Part shown: positions 10,083-18,096 of the stretch, in pieces
How the letters are laid out: the number at the start of each line of letters is the position of its first letter
Numbering within the stretch: the first letter of the stretch is position 1
Source: Flavobacterium fluvii
GTDB taxonomy: Bacteria; Bacteroidota; Bacteroidia; Flavobacteriales; Flavobacteriaceae
Assembly (NCBI RefSeq): GCF_900129545.1
Contig: NZ_FQWB01000002.1
Span: 310,001 to 374,000 of the forward strand
Length of the DNA: 64,000 bases
Direction: 5' to 3'
Program-made: the position numbers and the translations under genes
Notes under the pieces: generated by a model
Told to the model about the DNA's origin: nothing
Databases searched by the model: none
What the model saw: only the letters and a program-made list of their open reading frames with translations

Positions 10083-11768
10083 TTACTTGCCGTATTTTTT
10101 CTTTCTGAGAAACGTAAAAACAACGCCAAAAAGCCCTAAAATAAAGATTGGAAGCCCGATAGTTAGGATTTGTGTCAGGGTGTAACTTTCATGAACTTTT
10201 TCTTTATCCAATAAAGGCAAATCCAGATCCTTGCTTCGAATGTTAATAAGTCCACTATCATCCAGCAAATAATTGACGCAATTCATCAAGAAATCCTTGT
10301 TGTCATATAAATTTCCGGAACGTTGGTCATAACCTAATTCCACGGGTTGAAAGTTCTTGTCCAATTGGTTTCGAATCAAATCGCCGTCCGAAACCACAAT
10401 CATTTTATTGGCTTTGCCAAGGGGTTGAAAAGATTTTTGGTCAAAAGGCAAAATCCTGTTTTCGAACATCGAATGGAACGAACCTTCCAGCAAAACCGAC
10501 ATCGGAATATAGCCCGTATTCAGGTAATGATTAGGCGAAGTTTCTTCTTCCACGATATTCAAATTGATTTCAACCGGGGAGCCAATTTTCTTCGAATATT
10601 GGGAAGATTGCAACAATACGGTTTTCTTGATTCCATTCTTCAAAGTGTCGATACCACTGGCAAAATCGAACTTGATTCCGCCCAGGTTTTTCACGATGGG
10701 ATGCTTGCTAATAGGATACACTTGCGGCGCAAATTTCCAATTGAATTCTTGATATTGCGTGGCGCTTCCTTGTTCGCCAGTAGCCAGTTTTATGGGACAT
10801 CCTCGCTCGTCTTTCACCAAATCGGGATTAATTCTAAATCCGTATTTAAAGAACATGTCGTTCAAATTCAAGTCTCTTGGAAATGCCAAAGTCGAACCGG
10901 AATCATTGTACAAACTGTCCATTTCCATATTGACTTGATCCACCAACCACAAGGTTTTTCCACCATTGATGATGAACTGGTCCAAGACTTGTTTTTCGGA
11001 ATCCGTAAACGTTTCGGTTGGTTTGGCAATAATCGCCAAGTCGTATTTTTGTAAAGCGTCCAAACTTCCCGTTGGATTTTTGGCAACCGAATCCAAAGTG
11101 AATGGGCCAATGTGATAACTTTCCCGAACTTGCATCAGGAATTTAGCCATCTGAAGATCGAAAAGTTCGCCGTTTCCTTTGATTACGGCAATCTTTTTCT
11201 TTTTGCCTTTGGTGATTTTGTTGATGGCATCGGCAATGGAATATTCCAGATGTTGCACGGAGCCAACCACTTTTTCGGTAGTCGATGCGCCCATAATATT
11301 TTTCAACAAGGGAACATTGACTTCCTTGTTGTTGTAAACCGCAATTGCCCAAGGAAAAACCATTTCTTGCGATTGTTTTCCTTTGTCGTCAACGGTAATG
11401 TTTATTGGCGTAAGCCCTTTTAGATACAACTCCTTGATGTTGTCCATACTTTCTTCTTCATTCTCCAAAGGATCTACGAATTCGAAAAAAATATTCTTGT
11501 TATAGGATTGAAATTCTTCGAATAAATCCCTAGTTTCACTTTGCAAACGCTTGAATTCAGCGGGTAAATCGCCTTGTAAATAGATTTTTACGTACAAAGG
11601 ATTTTGTACCTGTTTGATGATGTTCAAGGAAGTTGGCGAAAGCGTGTATCTTTTATCCTTGGTCAAGTCAAAACGGTGGAAAAAATAACCGCTTATTATA
11701 TTTAAAACCAATAAAATGGCAATGATAATCAGTAAGGATTGTATGTTGTTTTTCTTGGAAGTTGTCAT
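10083..11768 (-). CDS. gldG: Gliding-motility ABC transporter substrate-binding-like protein GldG
   Basis: 561 residues. An N-terminal transmembrane helix (about 11-29) precedes HRFDLTKDKRYTLSPTS, the hallmark of GldG and of the ABC_transp_aux family. A large periplasmic region follows (KKKIAVIKGNGE, KLATGEQGSATQYQEFNW), then a C-terminal helix (TQILTIGLPIFILGLFGVVF) and a basic tail. GldG works with the permease GldF and the ATPase GldA in a transporter that Flavobacterium johnsoniae needs for gliding. The gldF stop and gldG start overlap (ATGA), so they are translationally coupled. gldA is not in this window. Confidence 0.93.
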   Translation of the reverse strand: MTTSKKNNIQSLLIIIAILLVLNIISGYFFHRFDLTKDKRYTLSPTSLNIIKQVQNPLYVKIYLQGDLPAEFKRLQSETRDLFEEFQSYNKNIFFEFVDPLENEEESMDNIKELYLKGLTPINITVDDKGKQSQEMVFPWAIAVYNNKEVNVPLLKNIMGASTTEKVVGSVQHLEYSIADAINKITKGKKKKIAVIKGNGELFDLQMAKFLMQVRESYHIGPFTLDSVAKNPTGSLDALQKYDLAIIAKPTETFTDSEKQVLDQFIINGGKTLWLVDQVNMEMDSLYNDSGSTLAFPRDLNLNDMFFKYGFRINPDLVKDERGCPIKLATGEQGSATQYQEFNWKFAPQVYPISKHPIVKNLGGIKFDFASGIDTLKNGIKKTVLLQSSQYSKKIGSPVEINLNIVEEETSPNHYLNTGYIPMSVLLEGSFHSMFENRILPFDQKSFQPLGKANKMIVVSDGDLIRNQLDKNFQPVELGYDQRSGNLYDNKDFLMNCVNYLLDDSGLINIRSKDLDLPLLDKEKVHESYTLTQILTIGLPIFILGLFGVVFTFLRKKKYGK

Positions 11769-12493
11769 TACGATTTAATGGATTTTAAATTATAAACTGT
11801 AAATGAAAGAAACAAGACCGCGATGCTCGCAAAATAAACGACATCACGAGTGTCAATCACGCCACGACTCATACTTTTGAAATGATCTTGCATTCCGAAA
11901 CCAGAAATTAAACCTTGAAAACCAGGTAAAATTGTTGCCAAACCTTCGAATCCATAGTAAAAAAAGAAACACAAAAATACCGACACAATAAAAGCCACGA
12001 TTTGATTTTCGGATAGGGTGGAAGTGAAGATTCCAATCGCGGAATAGGCCGCAATCAGGAACAACAATCCAAAATAAGACCCCATTGTGCTGCCCATGTC
12101 GATGTTGTCTTCGGGCATTCCCAAATCAGAAATTACCTTGACGTAAATCAGTGTTGGAATTATTGCCATAACGATTAACAGTACTGAACCCAGAAATTTT
12201 CCGTTCACGATTTGCCAAATGCTCAAGGGTTTTGTCAACAACAATTCCAATGTCCCCTGTTTTTTTTCATCCGAAAAACTGCGCATTGTCACTGCCGGAA
12301 TCAAGAAAATCAGGATCCAGGGAGCCAAAGTAAAAAACGGACTCAAATCGGCAAAACCGCTGTCCAAAATATTGTATTCTCCTTCGAAAACCCAAAGGAA
12401 CAAGCCATTTCCAATCAGGAAAACGGCTATTACCAAATAGCCTATTGGCGAACCGAAAAAGGATTTTATTTCTCTTGCTACTATTGATTTCAT
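11768..12493 (-). CDS. gldF: Gliding-motility ABC transporter permease GldF
   Basis: 241 residues with about six membrane helices and the ABC-2 permease motif FSDEKKQGTLELLLTKPLS after helix two. The start MKSIVAREIKSFFGSPIGYL is typical of GldF. It forms the membrane part of the Gld ABC transporter linked to gliding motility. It is the promoter-proximal gene of gldFG, overlapping gldG by one base. The leader carries a copy of the ATTGCGAGGAAC-type dispersed repeat directly against the start codon. Confidence 0.93.
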   Translation of the reverse strand: MKSIVAREIKSFFGSPIGYLVIAVFLIGNGLFLWVFEGEYNILDSGFADLSPFFTLAPWILIFLIPAVTMRSFSDEKKQGTLELLLTKPLSIWQIVNGKFLGSVLLIVMAIIPTLIYVKVISDLGMPEDNIDMGSTMGSYFGLLFLIAAYSAIGIFTSTLSENQIVAFIVSVFLCFFFYYGFEGLATILPGFQGLISGFGMQDHFKSMSRGVIDTRDVVYFASIAVLFLSFTVYNLKSIKS

Positions 12494-12495
12494 AT

Positions 12496-12522
12496 TGTCA
12501 TTGCGAGGAACGAAGCAATCTC
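12496..12522. repeat. Dispersed intergenic repeat upstream of gldF
   Basis: ATTGCGAGGAACGAAGCAAT and flanks sit immediately 5' of gldF. ATTGC/GCAAT ends are inverted. This string is one I know as a common dispersed intergenic repeat in bacterial genomes; only one unit is present here. Confidence 0.55.
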
Positions 12523-12571
12523 ATTCCAGTTATTTTAAATGTTTGTTATTTCGTCTAAAGTAATAGCTTTT

Positions 12572-13402
12572 TCATAATTTTTTAAAAATCACTATATCTT
12601 GATGTTCGTTTAATTCCGTGTTTTGAATTCCGGACCAGTTTCCTTTGATGAAATGGGTAAGTTCTAAATTGTTTTTCTTCAAAAGATCTTCAATGTAACT
12701 TTTCTTGAAAGCGACATTGGCTTCTTTTACGGATTTGTCCATTAGAAAATAATTTCCAAAATCATGGGGGAAATTTTTGCTTCCAATGCTATTTGGTTTA
12801 GTTTCATTTTCTTCTTCGATGATAAAAAAAGTGGCAAAACATTTTTTGTCTTTTATCAAAACCCGTTGAATTTCGTTAATGTAATTTTCAACATCCGAAG
12901 GCAGCATATGGGTAAAAACAGAGGTTAAAAACACCAAATCGAAACTGTTGTCTTCATAAGGAAATTGCAGTTCGGCAGCTTTTTCATTCGTGTCCAAACG
13001 GTATAAATCATTCTTTAATGGAATTAATTTAAAAGTAAAATTGGGAAAGCGGCTGCTAATGTTTTTGGTACACCAATCAATGCCTATTTTTACGATGTCG
13101 AAACCTTCATAACGACCTTTTGGAGAAAGATAATGGGTAAAAGGAATTGCCATTCTTCCTATTCCGCAACCAATATCAAGAACGGAACTGTCTTTTGTAA
13201 ATTCACAATATTTTTTAAAATGTCCAAAAAAATGGTTTCCAATGTTTAAATAATCGCCACTTCCAGTAAAGATGATACCTTTGGGAGGTACAAGTGAATC
13301 TCTTTTTACCAATAAATCTTGAGGCAAATAAATGATTCTCCTTAGGCTGTATCTCAGGGAAACAGGAAGTGCATAATAGATTTTTCTAATGACTATGTTC
13401 AT
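12572..13402 (-). CDS. Class I SAM-dependent methyltransferase
   Basis: 276 residues. Motif I VLDIGCGIGRMAIPF (about 75-89), then the motif II region GFDIVKIGIDW and motif IV FDLVFLTSVFTHML are visible, typical of the Methyltransf_11/25 groups acting on small molecules or glycans. The basic, hydrophobic N-terminus (MNIVIRKIYYALPVSLRYSL) is unusual for a soluble enzyme and resembles methyltransferases found beside polysaccharide genes, but no glycan genes are adjacent. It follows the ABM-fold gene by five bases, so the two are likely one operon. Substrate unknown. Confidence 0.8.
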   Translation of the reverse strand: MNIVIRKIYYALPVSLRYSLRRIIYLPQDLLVKRDSLVPPKGIIFTGSGDYLNIGNHFFGHFKKYCEFTKDSSVLDIGCGIGRMAIPFTHYLSPKGRYEGFDIVKIGIDWCTKNISSRFPNFTFKLIPLKNDLYRLDTNEKAAELQFPYEDNSFDLVFLTSVFTHMLPSDVENYINEIQRVLIKDKKCFATFFIIEEENETKPNSIGSKNFPHDFGNYFLMDKSVKEANVAFKKSYIEDLLKKNNLELTHFIKGNWSGIQNTELNEHQDIVIFKKL

Positions 13403-13407
13403 TGTTT

Positions 13408-13704
13408 TTATTTTAAACTGGCTATTTTGTCAACGCTCCACGCCTCTGGTTTGTCGTTGAACAATTGCTTCGTGAATGCCCAAACTTCGTTGAAAAGCTC
13501 CGATTTTCTGTAATTTTCCAAATCTTCTTCGGTTTCCCAATAACTGTACGTAAAGAAAATACATTTATTGGTTTTGTCTTGATACAGTTCCAACAATCGA
13601 TTTCCGGTTGCGTTTCGTATTTTGTCTTTTATTATTTCGAAGTTTTCCAGAAATGCTGGAATGTTTTCTTCGTGAAAGGACATTTTTACTATTCGTACGA
13701 ACAT
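13408..13704 (-). CDS. Antibiotic biosynthesis monooxygenase (ABM) fold protein
   Basis: 98 residues. MFVRIVKMSFHEENIPAFLE, then LELYQDKTNKCIFFTYSYW and TEEDLENYRKSELFNEVW follow the dimeric alpha/beta ABM (YgiN-like) pattern. Members include quinol oxygenases and haem-degrading enzymes, but many are uncharacterised. It has no signal peptide. It starts an apparent two-gene unit with the methyltransferase five bases downstream. Confidence 0.75.
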   Translation of the reverse strand: MFVRIVKMSFHEENIPAFLENFEIIKDKIRNATGNRLLELYQDKTNKCIFFTYSYWETEEDLENYRKSELFNEVWAFTKQLFNDKPEAWSVDKIASLK

Positions 13705-13760
13705 TTGATTTAGGATTTTAACTCATTATTGAAAATGTTAGCGATCTGTGTTATTAGTAT

Positions 13761-14612
13761 TTATTTCTTTGTATAATAATATATTGTGATACTTACACTT
13801 TCTGTTAAGTTTGGCATATTTATACCAACTTCTTTTTTTGTTGACGTTATTCTTTCTATTAAATTATCACTATTGTACAAGTAATCCTTTTTATATTTCA
13901 ATATATCATTTTCGTCAAAATGTAATTCTTCAATTATTTTATTATTACTATTGTATTGATATTTAGTAGTTTCTTTATGTTCAATTTTCCCATTTTCATC
14001 AAATGATATACTTTCTATTTCATTACCGTTTTCGTCTTTTTTAATTTTATGGTGATACCAAAATTTATCGTTTTCAAAATACGCATTGGTTTCCTCAATG
14101 TTTTTTTCAGGATATGAAAATATAATTTTACTTGTTATCTCTTTTTCTGCATTTTTAGAAATGCTAGATTTTTTTTGATTTTCTGCATTATAAATTATTT
14201 CTTCAATTTCAGAAATTTTATTTTCTTCATCAACCGAGATTATTTTACTTTCTCTACATAAATCATCAAAAATTATTTTATTAGTTTTTGTTATTTTGTC
14301 TTTACCGTTAACTTTTTCAATATCTTCTGATTTTTCATATCCTTTACATTTTCCATAGTATAACTTTAATTTGGTTATGTTTTCACCTTTTAAGTTTGCG
14401 AAAAACTGGTCTGTTAATTTGCCTTCTTCATTAAAAATTTCTACAAATGTGTTGCTGCTCTCAGTATTTATAAAACCATTTTTTATAGAAATGGAACTAC
14501 CAGTAATTGATGTTATTTTAAGTTCTTTTATCTTTTCAATATCAATTCTGTTTTGTTGTGATAGACAAGATAAAGTTGTCATAATCAATACTAAAATTGT
14601 TGTTTTATTCAT
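13761..14612 (-). CDS. Secreted hypothetical protein with YD-like repeats
   Basis: 283 residues. A hydrophobic N-terminus (MNKTTILVLIMTTLSCLSQQ) looks like a signal peptide; the Cys could be a lipobox Cys but TLSC is a poor match. The body is Lys/Glu/Asn-rich with repeated strand-like units such as FDENGKIEHKETTKYQYNSN and FDENDILKYKKDYLYNSDN, similar to the YD/RHS-like or MORN-like antitoxin-type repeats often seen in Bacteroidota. It is visibly more AT-rich than its neighbours, which suggests later acquisition. No catalytic motif; function unknown. Confidence 0.6.
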   Translation of the reverse strand: MNKTTILVLIMTTLSCLSQQNRIDIEKIKELKITSITGSSISIKNGFINTESSNTFVEIFNEEGKLTDQFFANLKGENITKLKLYYGKCKGYEKSEDIEKVNGKDKITKTNKIIFDDLCRESKIISVDEENKISEIEEIIYNAENQKKSSISKNAEKEITSKIIFSYPEKNIEETNAYFENDKFWYHHKIKKDENGNEIESISFDENGKIEHKETTKYQYNSNNKIIEELHFDENDILKYKKDYLYNSDNLIERITSTKKEVGINMPNLTESVSITIYYYTKK

Positions 14613-14629
14613 TTTTGTTTTATCATTGC

Positions 14630-15457
14630 TTAACTAAACACTATATTAATTACATCCCTATAATTCAACCCTAACAAGCTGTTTGCTGAACCAACTTTGG
14701 ATGGATTGCTTCTGAAAATGGCTATTTCCAGAAAACCGGCTTCGTTGAAAATGGCCAATTTTTCGCCTTCATAATTCTTGATTTCATACTTGTCAGAAGT
14801 GGCAATAGCCGAATAATTGGGCAGAATCGTTTTGATATTTTTGGTTTTTAACACGATTTCATAAGGTCTTCCTTTTGCGACTTCCAGGAATTGTTTTTTG
14901 GAAATATTGGTCACCACATTCCCAAAATGGTCAATGTAAATCACGTATCCTTTTATCGAATTTCCGTCATTGGCGGTAACAGCCTGCAAATCGGTGACTT
15001 GCTTGATGGATTTTATTTCCTTGCCAATCACGTTCAGCAAACCGCCTTTGGCAATATGACAAGCGACTTTTACGAAAACATCCAAATCGGTGGCATCGCT
15101 GGGCAAACGATCGTGAATGTTGATGGTGACTATTTTTTGGGGAACAATTTTTTGCGTGAGCATACTCAAAATGCCATTATCGGCGGCAATAAAATAATGA
15201 TCGTTCCATTGCATCACGATATGTTGGTTTTCTTTATTTAATTCCAAATCCACGCCAATGAGGTGTACGGTACCTTTTGGAAAACTGGAATAAGCAGCCC
15301 CGATAATGTAACTTGCTTCAACAGTGTTGAATGGGTCAATGTAGTGCGAAATATCAATAATTGTGGACTCGGAATACTCGGATAAAATTTTCCCTTTCAA
15401 TGCGCCAACAAAGTGGTCTTTCAAGCCGTAATCGGTAGTAAGGGTAATTATTGACAT
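14630..15457 (-). CDS. SAM hydroxide adenosyltransferase (DUF62 / chlorinase-fluorinase fold)
   Basis: 275 residues starting MSIITLTTDYGLKDHFVGALKG, the N-terminal signature of the DUF62 family, followed by IIDISHYIDPFNTVEASYI, GVDLELN and FIAADNGILSML. Characterised members hydrolyse S-adenosylmethionine to adenosine and methionine using water/hydroxide; the fold is shared with the fluorinase and chlorinase. Nothing suggests halogenase activity; the ordinary hydroxide enzyme is expected. It is divergent from phoH, an arrangement I recall from other flavobacteria. Confidence 0.85.
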   Translation of the reverse strand: MSIITLTTDYGLKDHFVGALKGKILSEYSESTIIDISHYIDPFNTVEASYIIGAAYSSFPKGTVHLIGVDLELNKENQHIVMQWNDHYFIAADNGILSMLTQKIVPQKIVTINIHDRLPSDATDLDVFVKVACHIAKGGLLNVIGKEIKSIKQVTDLQAVTANDGNSIKGYVIYIDHFGNVVTNISKKQFLEVAKGRPYEIVLKTKNIKTILPNYSAIATSDKYEIKNYEGEKLAIFNEAGFLEIAIFRSNPSKVGSANSLLGLNYRDVINIVFS

Positions 15458-15500
15458 AAAATTGTTTATAAATAAAACGAAAACTGAACCTAAAACTCAT

Positions 15501-15523
15501 TAAATTTGAGAAACGCAAAGCTA
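15501..15523. promoter_or_regulatory. Divergent -7 elements between the SAM hydrolase gene and phoH
   Basis: TAAATTTG on the plus strand (15501-15508) and TAGCTTTG on the minus strand (15516-15523) both fit TAnnTTTG. Neither has a clear TTTG at 19-21 bases, so this is a modest call. Confidence 0.35.
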
Positions 15524-15563
15524 ATAATAATAACCTTATTTATTAATTAAAACTATATCCATC

Positions 15564-16514
15564 TTGAACGAAAGAATCATCGAGCTCATAGACATCGCTC
15601 CAAAAGATTTTTGGGGCGCTCAAGACACTCATCTTGAAACCATTAAAAAGTACTATCCCAAATTGAAGATTGTTGCTCGAGGAACAACCCTGAAGGCATT
15701 TGGTGAGAAAGAAGTTCTGGATGAGTTTGAAAACCGCTTCAACCGCTTGATGCTTCATTTTACCCGTTACAACAACATTGACGACAACGTGATTGAAAGG
15801 GTTATTCAAGGCGGCATCCAAGAGGACAGAAAGGCTTTTGACAACGACAAAATTTTGGTACACGGCGTTGGAGGAAAAATCATCAAAGCGATGACGCCAA
15901 ACCAGCAATTGTTGGTGGACACCATGAACAAAAACGACATGGTTTTTGCCGTTGGTCCGGCAGGAACAGGGAAAACCTACACCGGTGTTGCCATGGCGGT
16001 GAAAGCACTGAAAGAAAAGCAGGTCAAGCGTATTATCCTGACGAGGCCAGCCGTGGAAGCAGGCGAAAATCTTGGCTTTCTCCCCGGCGACATGAAGGAA
16101 AAACTGGATCCGTACATGCAACCTTTGTATGATGCTTTGCGAGACATGTTGCCCAACGAAAAACTGGAAGATTATATCTTGAAGGGAGTTATCCAGATTG
16201 CGCCTTTGGCATTTATGAGGGGACGAACATTGGACAATGCTTTCGTGATTCTTGACGAAGCCCAAAACACCACACATTCCCAAATGAAAATGTTCCTGAC
16301 CCGTATGGGGAAAAACGCCAAGTTCATGATTACCGGCGACCCAGGTCAAGTCGATCTGCCACGCAGAACCATTTCTGGTTTGAAAGAAGCAATATTGGTT
16401 TTGAAAGACGTTGACGGAATAGGAATCATATATCTTGACGACAAGGATATTGTACGTCACCGCTTGGTCAAAAAAGTGATTGATGCCTACAAGATGATTG
16501 AAAATCACGATTAA
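15564..16514 (+). CDS. phoH: PhoH family ATPase
   Basis: 316 residues starting at a TTG (15564-15566); the sequence NERIIELIDIAPKDFWG directly follows, which is where flavobacterial PhoH proteins begin, and no ATG exists nearby in frame. An N-terminal KH-like region (about 20-90) precedes the P-loop domain with Walker A GPAGTGKT (about 131-138) and Walker B FVILDEAQN (about 227-235). PhoH proteins are RNA-associated ATPases of uncertain role, induced by phosphate starvation in some species. The gene is followed directly by RAYT-associated hairpin repeats. Confidence 0.92.
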   Translation: MNERIIELIDIAPKDFWGAQDTHLETIKKYYPKLKIVARGTTLKAFGEKEVLDEFENRFNRLMLHFTRYNNIDDNVIERVIQGGIQEDRKAFDNDKILVHGVGGKIIKAMTPNQQLLVDTMNKNDMVFAVGPAGTGKTYTGVAMAVKALKEKQVKRIILTRPAVEAGENLGFLPGDMKEKLDPYMQPLYDALRDMLPNEKLEDYILKGVIQIAPLAFMRGRTLDNAFVILDEAQNTTHSQMKMFLTRMGKNAKFMITGDPGQVDLPRRTISGLKEAILVLKDVDGIGIIYLDDKDIVRHRLVKKVIDAYKMIENHD

Positions 16515-16516
16515 AT

Positions 16517-16637
16517 AACGGCAGAGCCGTTACATATTTATAGAAATTGATTTTGTTTTAAATGATATTCGACCCCAGCTGGGGTCGAATCTATTTATAA
16601 ATCATTTTTCCATAAATATGAAATCCCTCCGGGATTT
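16517..16637. repeat. Cluster of three REP-like hairpins upstream of a RAYT gene
   Basis: Three short palindromes lie between phoH and the transposase: AACGGC-AGA-GCCGTT (16517-16531), a perfect 24-base palindrome centred on CCCAGCTGGG (16567-16590), and AAATCCC-TCC-GGGATTT (16621-16637). The first two are followed by a TATTTATA tag and the third is preceded by its complement (CATAAATATG), so the third unit is inverted. This fits REP-type repeats mobilised by RAYT transposases. Confidence 0.65.
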
Positions 16638-16657
16638 TTGAAACAAAGCAAATCATA

Positions 16658-17119
16658 ATGGCAGATACCTATTCCCAAATATACATTCAAGTTGTTTTTT
16701 CGGTTCAAAATAGAAAAGCATTGATTCACGAATCTTGGGAAGACGAATTGTATAAATATATTACTGGAATTATTCAAAATAAAGGCCAGAAATTAATTGT
16801 CATAAATGGAATGCCCGACCATATTCATATTTTTATCGGGATGAAACCCAATTGTTGTCTTTCTGATTTGGTAAGGGAAATCAAGAAATCCAGTAATTCT
16901 TTCATAAACGAAAAGCAGTTCACTACGATTCCATTTTATTGGCAAGAAGGATTTGGTGCGTTTTCGTATAGTTTTAGTCATATTGATAAAGTGGTGCAAT
17001 ACATAAAAAATCAAAAAACACATCATCAGAAAAAAACGTTTAAAGAAGAGTATCTTGAGTTTTTAGAAAAATTTAAAATTGAACACAAGGATGAGTATTT
17101 ATTTGAATGGTTGGATTAA
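16658..17119 (+). CDS. REP-associated tyrosine transposase (RAYT, IS200-like Y1 HUH family)
   Basis: 153 residues, the usual length of the single-domain Y1 transposases. The HUH metal site is His55-Ile-His57 in MPDHIHIFIGMKP, and the likely nucleophile is Tyr115 in DKVVQYIKNQ with downstream KTHHQKKTF. The N-terminal YIQVVFSVQNRK and FYWQEGFGAFSYS are family signatures. Such enzymes nick and join single-stranded DNA at short hairpins. It is intact, lacks a TnpB partner, and sits right behind three hairpin repeats, so it fits the domesticated RAYT class better than a full insertion sequence. Confidence 0.85.
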   Translation: MADTYSQIYIQVVFSVQNRKALIHESWEDELYKYITGIIQNKGQKLIVINGMPDHIHIFIGMKPNCCLSDLVREIKKSSNSFINEKQFTTIPFYWQEGFGAFSYSFSHIDKVVQYIKNQKTHHQKKTFKEEYLEFLEKFKIEHKDEYLFEWLD

Positions 17120-17192
17120 TTAAGAAATGTTTAGCTTTTTCCTCCGAGCATAAAGCCTTAAATTTGCCGTTCATAAATACTTGGTTTTTAAC

Positions 17193-18017
17193 ATGAATTC
17201 AAATTTTGCGAACATAAAAGTAGTAATTAGCGATTTAGACGGCACATTACTCAATTCAGAACATCAAATATCAGATTACACCAAAGCCGTTTTCCAACAA
17301 CTTCACGGCAAAAACTACCTCATAATTGTTGCCACTGGGCGTCATCATCTCGATGCTTTACCCATCGTCGAAAGCTTGGGCTGCCCCGTTTATTTGGTAA
17401 CCTCAAATGGAGCACGAATTCATTCGCCAACAAAAGAACTGCTTTTTTCTTTCGACATAGAAAGCGATTCCATAAAATCGATTTTGGATTTGGATATTGA
17501 TTCGGAGTTTACGACCGTGTTGTTTAAAGAGAACGTTTGGCAAACCAACAAGGAAAATAAAAAGCTGAACAGTTTTCAAACGGTGATGAATTATCCGCCA
17601 GAAATTGTGGATTTTAAATCGGTTGAAGATTTAAGCGCCATAAAATTATTTTTCACCCATAATGAACACCATAAATTAGTCGAATTGAAGGACAAAATTC
17701 TGGAAGACCATTCGGAGGAATTTCATCACGCCTTCAGTCTTCCGTTTTGTTTGGAGTTCATGGACAAATCGGTAGATAAAAGTGTCGCCATTTCGAGAAT
17801 TTTGGAAATGGAGAACTACACTTTTGAGGAATCCATATCTTTTGGAGATGGTTTCAACGACGAAAAAATGCTGTTGGCAACCCAAAAAGGATTGATAATG
17901 AGCAATGCCGTGGAAAGTTTGAAAAACAAACTCCCTCATTTAGAAGTGATCACTTCCAACGACAATGATGGTGTAGCCAAATACTTGTCTGAAAAAATAG
18001 TAAAAACAGTTGTTTAA
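17193..18017 (+). CDS. HAD superfamily (Cof-type) phosphatase
   Basis: 274 residues from the ATG at 17193; a TTG four codons upstream is less likely. Motif I is Asp14-Leu-Asp16 in VVISDLDGTLLNSE, motif II lies in VATGRH, motif III around Lys203-207 (DKSVAISRIL), and motif IV is FGDGFNDEKML. The C2b cap region fits the Cof/YidA group, which dephosphorylates sugar phosphates and other small phosphate esters in the cytoplasm. A -7 box TAAATTTG (17159-17166) lies upstream. Substrate cannot be named. Confidence 0.88.
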   Translation: MNSNFANIKVVISDLDGTLLNSEHQISDYTKAVFQQLHGKNYLIIVATGRHHLDALPIVESLGCPVYLVTSNGARIHSPTKELLFSFDIESDSIKSILDLDIDSEFTTVLFKENVWQTNKENKKLNSFQTVMNYPPEIVDFKSVEDLSAIKLFFTHNEHHKLVELKDKILEDHSEEFHHAFSLPFCLEFMDKSVDKSVAISRILEMENYTFEESISFGDGFNDEKMLLATQKGLIMSNAVESLKNKLPHLEVITSNDNDGVAKYLSEKIVKTVV

Positions 18018-18096
18018 ACGCTTCGTCAATTTCTAAAATATTTAACAATTTTGTCAATCTTCAAGGCGTATTTTTGTCAAAAATAATTTACATAGA

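Noticed and set aside
14630..15457. A SAM-dependent chlorinase or fluorinase.
   Set aside because: The sequence fits the widespread hydroxide-using DUF62 enzymes; no halogen-specific loop or pathway genes are visible.
15543..16508. A 321-codon open frame antisense to phoH.
   Set aside because: It lies wholly under the PhoH gene, is rich in His, Phe and Gln as expected from reading an AT-rich gene backwards, and has no domain-like pattern.
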